From contig CP141132.1 of NCBI GenBank assembly GCA_035236585.1, forward strand, positions 63,089,880-63,153,879: a DNA stretch of 64,000 nucleotides, read 5' to 3'. This DNA is from Warburgia ugandensis (Eukaryota; Streptophyta; Magnoliopsida; Canellales; Canellaceae). Below the pieces are notes generated by a model that was not told where the DNA came from, made no database searches, and saw only the letters and a list, made by a program, of their open reading frames with translations. The position numbers and the translations under genes were made by a program. The stretch's first letter is position 1; each line of letters starts with the position of its first letter. Shown here one piece after another: positions 23,040 to 38,039 of the stretch.

Positions 23040-23275
23040 ACAACCATCTTTTTAAAAGAATATAAAGGATGGTTCACCAAAACTGCCCTATTATTTGAAA
23101 TATATAGGATGGTTATTGGAAATCATCCTATATATTTTTTATAGAGGACATTTTTCAAAAATTGTCCTATATAATTTCAAAATATAGGATAGCTTGTAAA
23201 AATTGTCTTATAATTTTGAAATATGTAGGACAGTTTTCAAAAACCATCATTTATATCTTCTTTTTAAATAGCAAG
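23040..23275 (+). repeat. CACTA subterminal repeat array, 5' side
   Basis: Units of the form TATAGGATGGTT...AACCATCCTATA, each able to fold on itself, are spaced about 40-60 bases apart. Examples are ATATAGGATGGTTATTGG with AATCATCCTATAT, and GAGGACATTTTTCAAAAATTGTCCTATA. The same unit recurs at 27.3-27.5 kb and 35.6-35.9 kb. Confidence 0.8.
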
Positions 23276-23822
23276 TAACCTGTATTTTTTTTTGTACTCT
23301 CGGCTACTTGACTAAAAACTTGAAGAACAAGTTGGATTTATGTATGTTTTGTCGTGAACTTCAATTTTCGTGGTTGATATCAGTTTGAGAATGTATTCTT
23401 TCTTTTTTTGTCCTATGTACTTTATTTCATGATTATGTAACCTTTTTCCCTAAAGTTTTCCCTTCCCATGTGTGCACATTCATGTGTATGGATCAATTAG
23501 CAGTGTGTGAATCATTCATGTTAATGGATTAGTAATGTTTTTGGGTCATTCTTTGTTGTAAAATGGAGTTGTAATTTCAATCCCTCTCTAATATATATGT
23601 TTTTCTCCAACTGCATATATATTTTCTTTGCACACAAAGTGTTTGGTTAAATGCATGCCTATCTAACTCAATGTTATTAATCTTTTCATGTATAAAAAAT
23701 CTTCACATGCTTCTAAACTTAAAGTTTTTGACAAGACAAATATGCTTGAATGACCACAAAAATATCATTAAGAGAATACGAGGAGGGAATAGAATAATTC
23801 ACAGAGTTTAGACTTGGGTTAG

Positions 23823-26800
23823 GTGGTGATAGTAATTGAATGCGATGTCAATGCTCAAGATGCAAAACCTAAAATGGTTATTGTAGATGAGTTGAGGGAA
23901 CATTTGTGCTTTAATAGAGTTGATGAAAGCTATCAATCCAACATGTGGCAGGGAGAGAAAATTCCTCATCATAGGCCCTCAGTAAGGGTGGAATGTGAAT
24001 ATGATCACATAGCTACAACAGCACCAATGTTTCGAGATGCAATTGATTACTTTAAGGTTGATCCTTAATAATTCCAAACTATATTAGAGGAACCTAATGA
24101 TTCATTATACGTTGGATGTACATATTATACCAAGTTATTTGCAATGGTAGAACTTTATAATGTGAAATCGAGATTTGGTTTTTTATATCAAGATTTTACA
24201 AAATTATTGAAAGTGATTTGTAAAATATTGTTGAAGGAGAACAAATTGGTTAGGTTGACATGGGAGGCAAATAAAACATTGGTTGTGCTAGGGTTGAAGT
24301 ATGAAAAGATACATGCCTATCCCAATGATTGCTTCTTATGCAGGAAGAAGCATAAAGACAAAATTACATGCCCAACTTGTTGACATTCAAGATGAAAGTT
24401 GAAGAAGAATTCAATTGATAGGCAATGAAAGATGTTCCTACAAAGGTCCTATGGTATTTTTTTTTGCATATTTCAAGGTTCCAAAGAATGTTTTGCATTA
24501 AAGAAATAGCAAAGAAACTACTTTGGCATGCCGAGGAGAAATTAGGTGATAAGGACTTACGCCATCCAACAGATTGCCTGGCATGAAAGTTGGTAGACTT
24601 CATGTAGCCCTTTTGTGGAGAAGAACCCAAAATCCTACAACTTGCAATATCTACAAATGGTATTAAACCTCATGGTTCTATGAGCAGCAAGTATGATTGC
24701 TGGCCCATTATAATAGTTTGTTACAACCTTTCATCCCATTTGTGCATGAAGAAGAAGTTTGTGATGTTAACTATGTTAATATCGGGTTCTAAGCAACCTG
24801 GGAATGATATTGATGTGAACTTGGCTTTGTTGATTGATGATCTTAGGACCTTGTGGGAAGGGGTTGAACATTATGATGCATAGAAGTAAGAGACATTTAA
24901 CTTTAAGGTTGTACTACTACGAATAATCAGTGATTATCCTACAGATGGTAATTTGGCAGGATGCACAATGAAGGGATACAATGCTTGTCGTATTTGTAGT
25001 GACCAAACATGTGCCATATGGCTTCATCATAGCACAAAGATGGCATTCCTTGGCCATAAAGATGGTTACATAGACACCATCCATACCATTTTAAAAGGAG
25101 AAAATTTAATAGTAGTGTGGAGACTAGGACACCTCCAAGAGGTTGACTAGATGACAAGTATTGAAACAAGTTGAGAACATTAATGTCTCATAGGGAAGAA
25201 GAAGAAAACTAAACATACATGTGATAGCAACACTAAAGGTTTTTGGAAGAAGAAGTCAGTATTCTTTGAGCTTGTGTATTAGAAATCCCTTTACATGCAT
25301 CATGTGTTTGATGCCATACACATTGAAAAGAATGTCTATGAAAGCTTGACTAATACCTTGTGTGACATGTCAAATAAAACAAAGGATAAACTTGTAGCTC
25401 AAATGGATCTTGTGATAATGAGTTTGAAGAGAAGGTTGCATAAAGGCAACCAAGGAACATACTTATCAAAGCAAATTATACTCTTGGCAAAGAGGAGAGA
25501 AGAATAGTCTGTAACCCCTATCAGAGATCAAAGTCTCAAACTAGTACTCTTCAAGCTTTAGAAACATTGTCAACATTGAAGAGTTGAAACTCTTAAGGAT
25601 GAAGTCATATGATTGTCATGCATTGATGCAACAACTCCTGCCCATAGTAATACTTTTAGTTCTACTAGATAGATTAGAGGATTTCACACGAAATTATGCT
25701 ACTTATTTAATGCTTTGTGCAAGAAGGTTGCATAAAAAATTTAGGAGCATCTAATGAGAACCTTATGTAAGCTTGAGAAAATCTTCACATCATCATTCTT
25801 TGATATCATGGTGCTTCATTGATGAGTTTAGGTTGTATGGATGGGTTTATTTGCATTGGATGTACTTGTTTGAGAGGTAAATGAAGGTGTTAAAAGGGTA
25901 TTGTGAAACCACAATCGGTTAGAGGGGTATATCATTGAATGTTACATTGCAGAAGAAGTGGTGCAACTATTTATGAGTGGATGCTATTGGAATCCCTAGA
26001 AAGAAATGATCAGGTGGATTAAATGATTCAAGCGTGGGGTGAACCTCTCTTTAGTGGTCATGTATCGACTATTGATCATAAGGAATGAGACTAGGCACAC
26101 CTTTATGTGTTGTGAAACATTAATGTTGATGAGGTTTAGCCATACATTAAGTAAGTAATTAATGCTCTCTCTATTGTTTCTTTCACTTTTCTATATATGT
26201 TGAATGAATATGCATATACATTATTAATTTCCATCTCTTCATGTCTAGCAACCACATGGATATCCTAAAAGAGAGGTATACAAGAGATGCAAAGAACTAG
26301 AAGTAGCTGCAAGATGAGCATTGTCATTCCTTCACTACTTGGCTTCGTCAAAAGGAATTTAAATACAATGAATTAACTATTTCATTCACTTAATTGATTT
26401 GTAATACATTAATCATCTTACTTAAATAATATATTATACATAGGTTTTAGATCAGCAAGATGTTCTCGGTCATAGTATTTTTGAAACCTTAGGTTGGATG
26501 TTAATGGGACCTTGACCAGAAGTAATAAAGTATGTAGGATATGCTATCAATGGTTATTGCTTTCACACAAAGGACCATGACAACTCAAGAGCACAACAAG
26601 GTAGTGGTGTTAGCTTAGTTGCTAAAGCTACTTTGTTTTCTAGCTCAAAGGATAACAACCCAATTGTAGCTAACAATACTTATTATGGGATTATACACAA
26701 GATATGGGCATTGGATTATACTTGTAGGCATGTGGTTGTGTTTAAGTGCTATTGGGTAGAACATAACAAATATAACATCAAAATCATTGCCCTTGGATTG

Positions 26801-27060
26801 ACATTGGTTGACCCCAATAAGATTGATTATCAAAGTGATCATTTCATTTTTGGCATTTCAAGCAAGACATATATTTTATGTACAAGAAGGACATGATATG
26901 AGATAGTCAATTGTTTTATCATCCTCCCCAAGGGATTTCTACTACAAAAAGGATCTAGGTGACACGAAAAATGATTACCCTTGCATCATTAGGGAATGAG
27001 ATGGATTATGTGCATGATGCTGGTGAGGAAGGTGCTTGGGTTGGATCAGATTATATATAA
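23823..27060 (+). pseudogene. TNP2 (CACTA transposase) pseudogene
   Basis: Plus-strand pieces follow the plant TNP2 layout. N-part: YEKIHAYPNDCFLCRKKHKD then CPTC (about 24295-24380). Transposase_21 core: SSKYDCWPIIIVCYNLSSHL, GSKQPGNDIDVNLALLIDDL (about 24680-24880), GCTMKGYNACRICSDQTCA (about 24957-25015) and HIEKNVYESLTNTL (about 25320-25362). DUF4218-like part: IDATTPAH then KLEKIFTSSFFDIM and YLHWMYLFER (25620-25880). DUF4216-like part: ALDYTCRHVVVFKCYWVEHN then QSDHFIF (26705-26860). There are stops between pieces (24069, 24381, 24884, 25148, 25505 and others) and several frame changes. Some gaps may be introns. The protein would recognise the terminal inverted repeats and catalyse excision and insertion in the nucleus. 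Confidence 0.88.
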
Positions 27061-27287
27061 GGGGTCAAATAAAGTGCTTGTAAAATTCAATGTGTGTATG
27101 TAATTGAAGGAGTTATATAATTAATCAAGGTAATTATACATACATTTGTGTGTGTGTAATCACAGGTTATACATTAGGAAAATAAGGGATGAATGTTCCC
27201 TCCGTCCTTTATAGCTTAGTAAGATTTTTAAGCTCCAATAAAAGGGAAAAACTTATTATTATAGAAAACATAGGAAGGATTTTGATT

Positions 27288-27490
27288 ATATATATATATA
27301 TATATATATAGGATGGTTTCCATAGAGACTGTTTTCTATTATTCAAAATAAAAATTGGTGTATGAGGAATTATAGGATGGTTTTCTAGATAACCATCCTA
27401 TATTTTAAAAATATAGGACAATTTGTACAAAAGCATCCTATATTGTATTAGATATAGGACGGTTTGGGAAAATTTGTCCTTTCAGGTAGG
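27288..27490 (+). repeat. Internal array of the CACTA subterminal repeat
   Basis: It starts with a (TA)n run (27284-27311), then units such as TATAGGATGGTTTTCTAG with ATAACCATCCTATA, and TATAGGACGGTTTGGG with AAATTTGTCC. The unit is the same as in the two outer arrays, but it lies directly after the TNP2 gene, about 8.5 kb from the 3' end. Confidence 0.75.
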
Positions 27491-28286
27491 CTCTCTCTAT
27501 TGATGTTGACTTTTGAGTATGTGGTGACCTGCACCTGGTTGGTTTCGTAGTGGTTTAATCTTTATGTAATGAGTTCTATAGCTTTTTGTATGGTTAATTT
27601 GAATTCCATCATTTGTATTCTGCAACGAGCTGGATTGATGCTCTACTTGTAGTTGTGAAATGAAATGCTTGTGAAGAGAGTAGTCTGCATATGGGCTTGT
27701 TTTGGAATGTTATTTTAGTTACTTAAGTGTTGCTTGAAATTTGTTATATTTAGCGTGTGATAACGTCTTGCATCCTCCAATTTGTTGGAAACTTAACTCT
27801 ATCATGACAAGCACTTCTATAAGATTCATTCTTTGTTATTAGGCTTGCTTGGAAGTATCTCACTTCAAGGTAGCCAACTAAGGCCTTATTTAAACCAGTG
27901 TATGGGACTATGCCACATTATCCATGCAAATTAACATCTGAACTACTGTTTTTGGATCCAATTGTGCGTCAATTGGAAATGAAATGTCTACTTCTACTAA
28001 CCATATTTTGAATTAAGCTTTGTATCCATTTATGTTGATTAAACATTCTGTGTTATGACATTGACCTGTTGTTAGCTTGAACCTTTTCAATCATTAGTTA
28101 TTTAAAAACTGACCCTCACAACTAGCTAGGCACTAATTTGATTTTACTACACTACTTGTGTTCATATTCTTCATAGTAGTTAGCTTCCTAGACCTAATTC
28201 CTACAACCTTTAGTACATGTGAGTTATTCCTATCATCTAAATACTTTATAATTTATTTTGGGCTTAGATCAATTATTGAAGCTTAG

Positions 28287-30707
<2,421 letters not shown>

Positions 30708-32039
30708 CTTAACACTTGGCTAGTATCCTATTCATGTTTTGATCGTTGTCACTTCAAGTGCTTCCAAAATAGTTATAGAGAGAATCAATAGCCTCAGGCA
30801 ACAAGGGAAAAAGAAACACCAATAATGAAGTGGTTTTAGTCACAAGAATATTGAGTAGCAAAATAATTTCTCAAAATTGGTGGGAGCTCAATTGTCATCC
30901 AATTAGCTAGTAAATAGATGCTAATGTAGCTCTGCCTTGAGTAAAAATATGCTATTGGAAGATCTCCATTTTTTTGCCACCATTTCCTTCACCTCCATCC
31001 TTATTCAAATGTTATTTCAAGCCTGGTGAAACTAGCTTGGTTTAAATATTGGTGTCTACACTCCAATTCTAGGAGTTTTAATGTCTATTTTACTACCAAT
31101 AGCTATATGGTTTAATGTCTAGTTGGTTGTCTAGCCTACGCCTCTCTAAGGTTCACATTTTCAACTGGTGTCAAGCCTTGCTTAAGCTACTATTTTTAGT
31201 AGAGTTATACTTCAAATTGTTCCTACAACTATGCATAAGGTTTAGGAGCATACAACCATGTATATTTTCATCCATTTAACCACCTAGAACTTAGTTTTAG
31301 TTCCACAAGAAGTTCCTATTAGTAATTCCTACTAAAAGTCCTCCATATCTTATCATTTGATTACCAGTTCTCTCATTCCAATCATGAAATGTGTCCAATT
31401 GATAGGGCTATTGGTTAGGACCAATTTCCCTAAGATATGACATCTATTACCCCATTCAATCACGTGCCAAACAGTTCCAACAAGGATGATTCCACAATGT
31501 CCACTGAAAATTGGTAGAACCTTACCAAATCTATTCATTTCTTCCTTACTACTTTAATTCACTAATAGCTTCATCACTCATTCCATGAATCTAGCCTTGA
31601 AAATTTCATAGAAAGATCCTTTCATTTTGGTTTCCTAATATGGCTAATTAGTTCTTATTTTAGTATGCTTTCCGCCTTCATGTAAAGTCCTCAATGGTTT
31701 TAATCACAAAACTAAGTACCAATTGATTAGAATACGTATGTGTGTCTCATATGTTTCCAATTCTTGCATTTATTTTTTTGCATTTTTGGTTTGTCATTTT
31801 GGTATGCCTTACATATCAGCAATCATTATATGTTTATTCATGTGCATTACATTTATTAATCCAAGTCTTTAGCATATAAATTTACATGTATAGTTCATTT
31901 TTTTTTGCAATCATGGTAGATTCCTCGTCATGATTAATCTTTTAAGTTGTGTGTGTGTACTCTTTGTTTGAATATGTACAAGCTAAAAATGATCTTTTAT
32001 GCTAATTAATGTATCATTTTCACTTGTGCAGGAAAAACA
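30708..32039. other. CACTA interior, non-coding
   Basis: Nothing recognisable. The end of the stretch (TTCACTTGTGCAG just before 32040) looks like an intron acceptor preceding the second CACTA gene. Confidence 0.4.
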
Positions 32040-33430
32040 TGGGAGGTGAAGGAAGTGAATATCATGAAGAACAATCTTGGATGGGTCTACCTATTAAGAG
32101 AAAGGGAAGAAGGCCAATAAAAATGGAACATAGCATTGAGAGAAAATCCAAGGTAATAAAAGAGACAGTCTAGTTTAATGGTAAAGGTTAGGCGATAGGT
32201 GACAATGCCCATGCTTATACCAATTTCATCTGCTACACTGCTAGAAGCACGGTGCCAATCTTAGTTTGATTGGAGACATGTTTCACCATCAATCAAAGAT
32301 GCAACAAGGGATATAGTGAAGGTATGTAAATAAGAGTTAGATATAACATACTATGCCCCTTATCTTGTTTTATTTTAGATAGACTAACTTACTTCTTTTT
32401 ACTTTGTAGTTTGCTTTTGTCTTCACTGCTGAGTGCAAGAAGAGTGCCTTACAAGGAGCCAGTAAACAATGGAGTAAATGGAAGAGTGAGATTGCTAGAA
32501 AGTATATACTTCCAAATGCTTATGATTCATCGAAGCTACAGACTGTCCTTGAGTTGTATTCTAGCTTCATTGATCAGGAAGAATGGAATCAATTTATACA
32601 TACTCTCGTCTTCTGAGTATGAATCAATTTCAAGTAGCCTAAAGTTTGATTCCTTTGATTACAAAGTTGATGTTCTTAATCAGAAGTTCCTTTCACGTGT
32701 AGGCAAAATGTATGAAAGGACAAATATTGTGTGCGACTAATCACATGTAACACCTCCTCTCCAGGATTGGTTATGCATAGTTAGAAGAATAAAAAGTAAG
32801 TACATGTGATAGTTCATTTTCTATCTAAATATGCTAGGATTTTATTCAATTAACTTTGATTTAGTGTTGCCCTTGATAGCAAAAGTAGGCTGGGACCACG
32901 GAGCCCATCGACTGCACCCTTCTCTGGAAAATTGCACATTCACAAAGGCATAATTCCCAGAACTTCATTGACAAAGTGTTGTTGTAGTTACTTTATGAAT
33001 TGTAAGTGGTTTTACATGTCTAGGTTTGTATTTACTTTCATATATTACATATAATATTGAATTGATTGTGATTTGATATTTACATATGCAGGAAGAGTTG
33101 AGCCAAGAAAGTGCAACTATGGGGACTTTGAGTGGTACTGTTGCAAAGGGGGACATTCTTTATAGGGCTATGAGTAACAAAGATGAGTACCTTGGTTGAG
33201 TAATAGACTAGGGCCGTGGTGTCGTTCCTTCCAAATTCTTCCATAAAGCAAAGGCTACTATAACAGCAGACTTGGAAGAATTGAAGAAGAAAATGCTCGA
33301 CGAGTTATATGAGAAGGTCAAGAATGACTTTTATGAGGACTTAGGGAATTTGAGACCTCCTCTGAGAATGTTGCCCCTTGATCCCCATCTCACAATAGTT
33401 ACAGTGCTTCATTTGAAGAACAAGTGAAGG
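32040..33430 (+). pseudogene. CACTA second gene, Transposase_24-like part
   Basis: After the acceptor at about 32030 the plus strand reads MGGEGSEYHEEQSWMGLP and KRKGRRPIKME. Then come GKG-stop-AIGDNAHAYTNFI (usual G.PIG.NA..F) and LDWRHVSPSIKDATRDIV with a following KW.KWKSEI-like segment (32260-32510). A second exon-like block follows TATGCAG near 33090: EELSQESATMGTLSG, GRGVVPSKFF, then a helical stretch LEELKKKMLDELYEKVKNDF (33272-33331). This is the plant En/Spm Transposase_24 pattern, thought to be the repeat-binding accessory protein. In-frame stops are present. Confidence 0.75.
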
Positions 33431-33530
33431 AGCAACTCTTCAAGGGAGATATCTCTATTAAGGAGGTATATATTGACATGTTTGCTTTCTCAATTTTCAA
33501 TTTCTCTATGAACTTCTTTATCATTGAGCT

Positions 33531-33532
<2 letters not shown>

Positions 33533-33576
<44 letters not shown>
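33533..33576 (+). repeat. (GT)n microsatellite
   Basis: About 21 GT units inside a probable intron of the CACTA second gene. Confidence 0.95.
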
Positions 33577-33577
<1 letters not shown>

Positions 33578-34119
33578 TTTGTAAATGGGTTAGTGCATGT
33601 TGCAGTAACATACAATTGATAACTATGTGGCTGTGGTTACACTGTGCAAGGTACTATTATTGATCATGCTGCATGACAAGTTGATGCATATACACATGAA
33701 GCATGTGTGCATCACTGCCGCCCTCTAACAAGATGCCCCCCTATTATTTCTAATAAAAGAAAATGATATTCATATGGCTGGGGATTTAATAAGATATCAT
33801 GTAATATGGTTAGAGAAATATATTAAATCAATGTTATCTAAGGTATGTACATGGTGTAACAGCCTCATTTTCAACAAAAATTAAGGTATTAGCTATATAT
33901 TTTTACTTTATCTGCATCTAATTGTTAACCAGAAGCAGCACAAGGTGCCATTGAGGCTGACCACCTCCCCTATAGCAAATTCTAGCACAATGATCATTCC
34001 ATTCCAGATATTTAAGTCTATTTTTGAAGATCCCTATCTCTTTTCTTATATATTATTAATTACTAATATCTGGAACATTACACACATAGTGTAGAGATCA
34101 GGTAGAGGTTCCACCTAAC

Positions 34120-35300
34120 ATGCCTCCATTCCTGAGGGGACTATACAAATTAATCAATAAAGATAACAAAATCAGCCCAGTAAGGATAGAGATCGGTGTG
34201 TTTGGAGATGACATAGTTGGGGTTCTAGTCATAAAAGAGGACTTCTTAGCCATGTGTAATATAGCTCAATTGGAATACACACACATCATCATTTATATTG
34301 GGTATGTCATGTAACCACTTTATTAAGAATTAGATTGACATTAATAGTTGTAGAAAATAATAAGTATTTGACATTAAGTTTTTGCAGGTCTTTACATGAT
34401 AAATTGCAAAGATTACAGGTCAAGAATGTTTATAGATTCCTTCCTTTCTGTCATCTCTCACTAAAGGAGCATTTGCCCATGAACAAACAAATCAAAGATA
34501 TCATACCTAGGTTTTTGCATTGTGTGAAGGGACATGCCTTACTAATTTCCTATAATAGAGTGTAAGTTATAAAAAATCTTACTAACTTATGTCATTTAAT
34601 AAATATAAAAATCTATATAAGTTAAGTTTTGTAAATTTCATTTGAATGATTGTGTATATGTGTGCATGCGTGTATCTCACTGGATGCTACTAGCATGGGA
34701 TGTGCATGGTGAGCATGCATTGTTTTTTTATTCTTATGGAGTGCACATTAGAGGACTATTGATGGAAATGACCAACAAGTCTTTATTATTTTATTCATTA
34801 TAGTAGTTAAACAATTGCAATATATGGTATAAATGGGCTAAGTTGGAAAATGTAAACCACCCACCAAAAGTCTCTTAGAAAAGGATTGAGGTAATTTTTA
34901 CTAGTTCTTTGGTATTTGATCTTAATCTAAACTTACAATCAAACATGAAATTTATTACATTTATGTTGTCTTTGTTGTGTAGTGTCCTAAACAACAATCC
35001 AATTGGGAGTAAGGGTATTATGTTCTAAAATATATGAGAAGTCCCAATCACAAAGGACTTACAATCTCACAACTTAGAAAGGTAAGACAAATTACTGATC
35101 ATCAAATTTATAGTTTTCTACATTTCCTGAATGACTCAATCAAAGATATGTCTCAATTGATTTAATGCACTATTATATAGCTTGTAGGCTAATTTGGAAA
35201 GCAAGAGTTACTCTAAGCTAAATCTATATGACATGAGAATGGAATGGACTGAATATATTTTGACTTTTAATTTGTAGATCAATGATGTTATTGAATGTAA
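34120..35300 (+). pseudogene. CACTA Ulp1-type (C48) protease-like domain, active-site Cys lost
   Basis: The plus strand carries exon-like blocks: IGVFGDDIVGVLVIKEDFLA with IAQLEYTHIIIYIG (34180-34300), typical of the region just before the protease in CACTA proteins; HWMLLAWDVHGEHAL starting at 34678, giving the catalytic His; and, after an acceptor-like TTGTGTAG, PKQQSNWE-stop-GYYVLKYMR from 34986, where the family has ..ECGYYV. The codon expected to be the catalytic Cys is TAA (35010-35012). DMRMEWTEYI follows near 35230. Ulp1-type proteases cleave SUMO-like proteins, and plant CACTA and MULE families are known to carry such domains. Other stops are present, so this is a pseudogene. Confidence 0.75.
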
Positions 35301-35589
35301 ATACAAAACAGAGCTTCATTTATATATGGATGACTTTGTTTTTTACTTTTGATTGAAGTCTCATATGTGTGCTTTCTTTATTTCAATGATATGGAAGTCA
35401 CAATGTATGGAGAAGTTACAATGGGAAATGATATGTAATTTAATGCATGTACCATTGTTAAAGTGATTGTAGCCTATAGAAATGAGGGTCCTCTTTATGT
35501 CTGTTGAGAATGGTCAGTTGAATATTTTGACTATAGGAAAAATAAGTACAAACAAAAACCAATAAAAAAATACACGAATTGTGCTAGAA

Positions 35590-35945
35590 GATTATATAAT
35601 GTATAGGATGGTTTTGAAAAACCATCTAGTCAAAATAATATGAGAATTATAGGACCAATTTAGGATAGTTTTTCAAAAATTGTCCTATATAATAATACAA
35701 TATAGGACGGTTTAGGGAAAACTGTTCTATATTTCTCATATGATATATGACAGTTTCTCTAAAACAGTCCTATACTTTTTACTTAATATAGGATGGTATC
35801 TGTTGAATCATCCTATATTTATGTGATAATATAGGACAATTTTATCTAACCATGCTATATTGTATTATTATATAGGGTTCATTGAATCGTCTTATATTAC
35901 TCTTTATTTTATAAAATGGCTAGGTATAAGACCGTTTAGTGATTG
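35590..35945 (+). repeat. CACTA subterminal repeat array, 3' side
   Basis: At least seven diverged hairpin units, for example GTATAGGATGGTTTTGAAAA with ACCATC, TATAGGACGGTTTAGGG with AACTGTTCTATA, and ATATAGGATGGTATC with GAATCATCCTATA. The array ends about 50 bases before the proposed terminus TAGTG at 35991-35995. Confidence 0.82.
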
Positions 35946-35995
35946 CCTTATACATTTGATTTTAACTATTTTAAAATTCATTCCTCGTGGTAGTG

Positions 35996-36677
35996 ATAGG
36001 TAAGGGTTTTTGAGCTTTATGAGGCAATTTTCCTTAATACGTACATATAGAGGTATGAGGAGCTTAGTTCTATAAACACTTGAGATTAGTATGAGAGCTC
36101 TAGTAGGTATTTTCTCTCTAGAATTTTGGGATTTTAGGGATTTTTTGAAATCTTTTCGGTTCAGTTTGTTGTTTTAATCAGGTTCTTTAACACCATAGGC
36201 TTTTTGAAACTTAATACTTGTTATTTCTTGATTATCATTCTATTTGGGGAAATATGAAGATGATTTGTTGTACTCTTTGAGACATAAAACTTATGATTGC
36301 TATATCACCTCACTATTTGAGATTTGAAATATGAAGATAAGTTGGTGCTCTTTGACACTCACGATTTATGTTGTCTAGGTCATTACTTTTTGAGACTTGA
36401 TACTTGAAGGTATTTATCTCTCTGGGAGATTTATTATATGTGTAAAAATTCAAATAGAGAGAAAAAATTGACTTTAAGATTTTGTATTTTCAAGGCATTC
36501 ATAACATGGATATTAAAGTCTCAGACTTAATATGATGGTACAAATCAATAAAAGGTAAAAAAATTGAGTTTGGCTTGGTTAAATTCTAGAGATAGAACTT
36601 TTGAAATCCCTTTTACATTTGGGAGATATCAACTATCTTTAAGAATTGACATTGCAGTGCCCCTCTAAGTTAAGTTT

Positions 36678-36734
<57 letters not shown>

Positions 36735-36878
36735 AATTTAGTTTGAGCAAGTTAAATATTTTCCAAGACTTGCATTGCTGTACTAGAAGGCCTTTACTAT
36801 AGATTTCTTTCTATTCATCATGTAATTCTTGTATGATCCAAATATTCTAATTTGAGGAATGCTAAATTGGCCAAACTG
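35996..36878. other. No gene; includes a (TA)n run
   Basis: A pure TA run lies at about 36681-36733. Between 36130 and 36480 phrases like TTTGAGACTTGATACTTGA, TTTGAAACTTAATACTTG and TTTGAGATTTGAAATATGA recur loosely. No element was recognised. Confidence 0.4.
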
Positions 36879-37202
36879 TGTGGTCTAGCAACCACATTTG
36901 TGGAGGCTACCCTTGCATGATCAGAATTGTTCATCTCATTGCTCCAACTTTAGTATTCTTATATATAACAAATCATATGGTATGGATGATTCCATCTTTT
37001 AAGAAAATACGTATTGCTTTTAAAGTTGCTAAATTGTCCCTTTTGAAGCACACAACCTCAAATGCTTTTTAAAAAACTAGAATCATTCAAATGACATCCC
37101 TTTTATTCTATAGAAATCTAAATATGGAACAATGAGATGAACGGGTTGGATCTCAAATCATTCAAAAGTAGGCTCCAGAAAATGTGGTTGTTAGACTACA
37201 CC
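36879..37202. repeat. 324-bp foldback element (MITE-like)
   Basis: The left arm starts GTGGTCTAGCAACCACATTT and the right arm is its diverged reverse complement (AATGTGGTTGTTAGACTACA). Both arms share CTAGCAACCACATTT/CTAACAACCACATTT, TGGAGGCTAC/TGGAGCCTAC, GTTCATCTCATTG.TCCA and TTTAG.TTTCTTATA-like segments, so pairing extends about 150 bases inward. The superfamily is unknown and no clear target duplication was seen. Confidence 0.7.
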
Positions 37203-37333
37203 TATAGTGCAATCAGTTTAACATTTGTCTTCTAATTTTCACTTAAAGTTGACTCAGTTCACAAGAAGGGCAAATATGATGCAAAATTAAACAAGTGCTT
37301 AAGAAAATAAAATTATTTGGAAGGGGGCCAAGG

Positions 37334-37522
37334 CGGTTGTGCACTTTGCATTTATTACATAATCGATGATTGTCATACGCGAAATTAGATTTTTAATGAA
37401 AATTATGTAATCAATTCAACCTGGTCGATTTACATTTTAGGAAATTACAAACACAACCTTGAAACTGAAATTTCATATATTACTTTTGTTCATTAGATAA
37501 TGAATGCAAAGTGCTCAACTCC
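37334..37522. repeat. About 190-bp MITE-like element with 25-30 bp inverted ends
   Basis: GGTTGTGCACTTTGCATTTA (37334-) pairs with the reverse complement of TAATGAATGCAAAGTGCTCAAC (about 37498-37519). A third partial copy of the terminal sequence, TAATGAATGCAAAATACATA, follows at about 37543, suggesting a rearranged or adjacent second copy. Confidence 0.6.
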
Positions 37523-37874
37523 CTCTCTCGTCTATTAGGTAATGAATGCAAAATACATAACCACATCCAACATTGCCCGTCCTAATCGACGAGAGTCAGA
37601 GAGAAGATCCATTCAAGTTAACAAAATATGCCTATTGGCTAGCATACGAAGAAGTAGGGGACCATTCAGAGAAAAGAAAGAACCTTAGAAGAAAATGGTG
37701 CTTATCGGTTAGATTAGGTGAATGGTAACCAATTAGCATTAGAGGAGCCAAAAGAAAGCTGCTCAATATCAATGTTAGACCGAACTAGGGGATCATCAGC
37801 TCCAACTTGGTGGATTAATGTTATAGCCAGTAAACTATTATACATTAGACAACTGTTATTAATCGATATCTGAA

Positions 37875-38036
37875 GGGAAGTCTGGGCGCAATGGTTAAAA
37901 GTTGTAGTTGTGCGACCTTGAGGTCACGCATTTAAGGCATACAAATAGGTTCTTGTAAAATACAAGATAAGACGATGTACTTTAGACCCTTGTGGTCCAC
38001 CCCTAGACGGGAACTTATGCATGGGGCTGCCCTTTC
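37875..38036 (+). mobile_element. Au-type SINE, diverged
   Basis: It starts GGGAAGTCTGGGCGCAATGG (A box) and passes through GACCTTGAGGTCACGCATTT (damaged B box). The Au body follows (CCCTTGTGGTCCACCCCTAG, GGGAACTTATGCATGGGGCT), ending GCCCTTT. The body has short deletions relative to the copy at 13.3 kb. No target duplication was seen. Confidence 0.85.
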
Positions 38037-38039
38037 TGC

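Noticed and set aside
27541..27552. TTTCGTAGTG as the 3' end of a separate CACTA element
   Set aside because: It is close after the internal array, but no matching 5' end or target duplication could be seen; kept only as a possibility under the internal-array finding.
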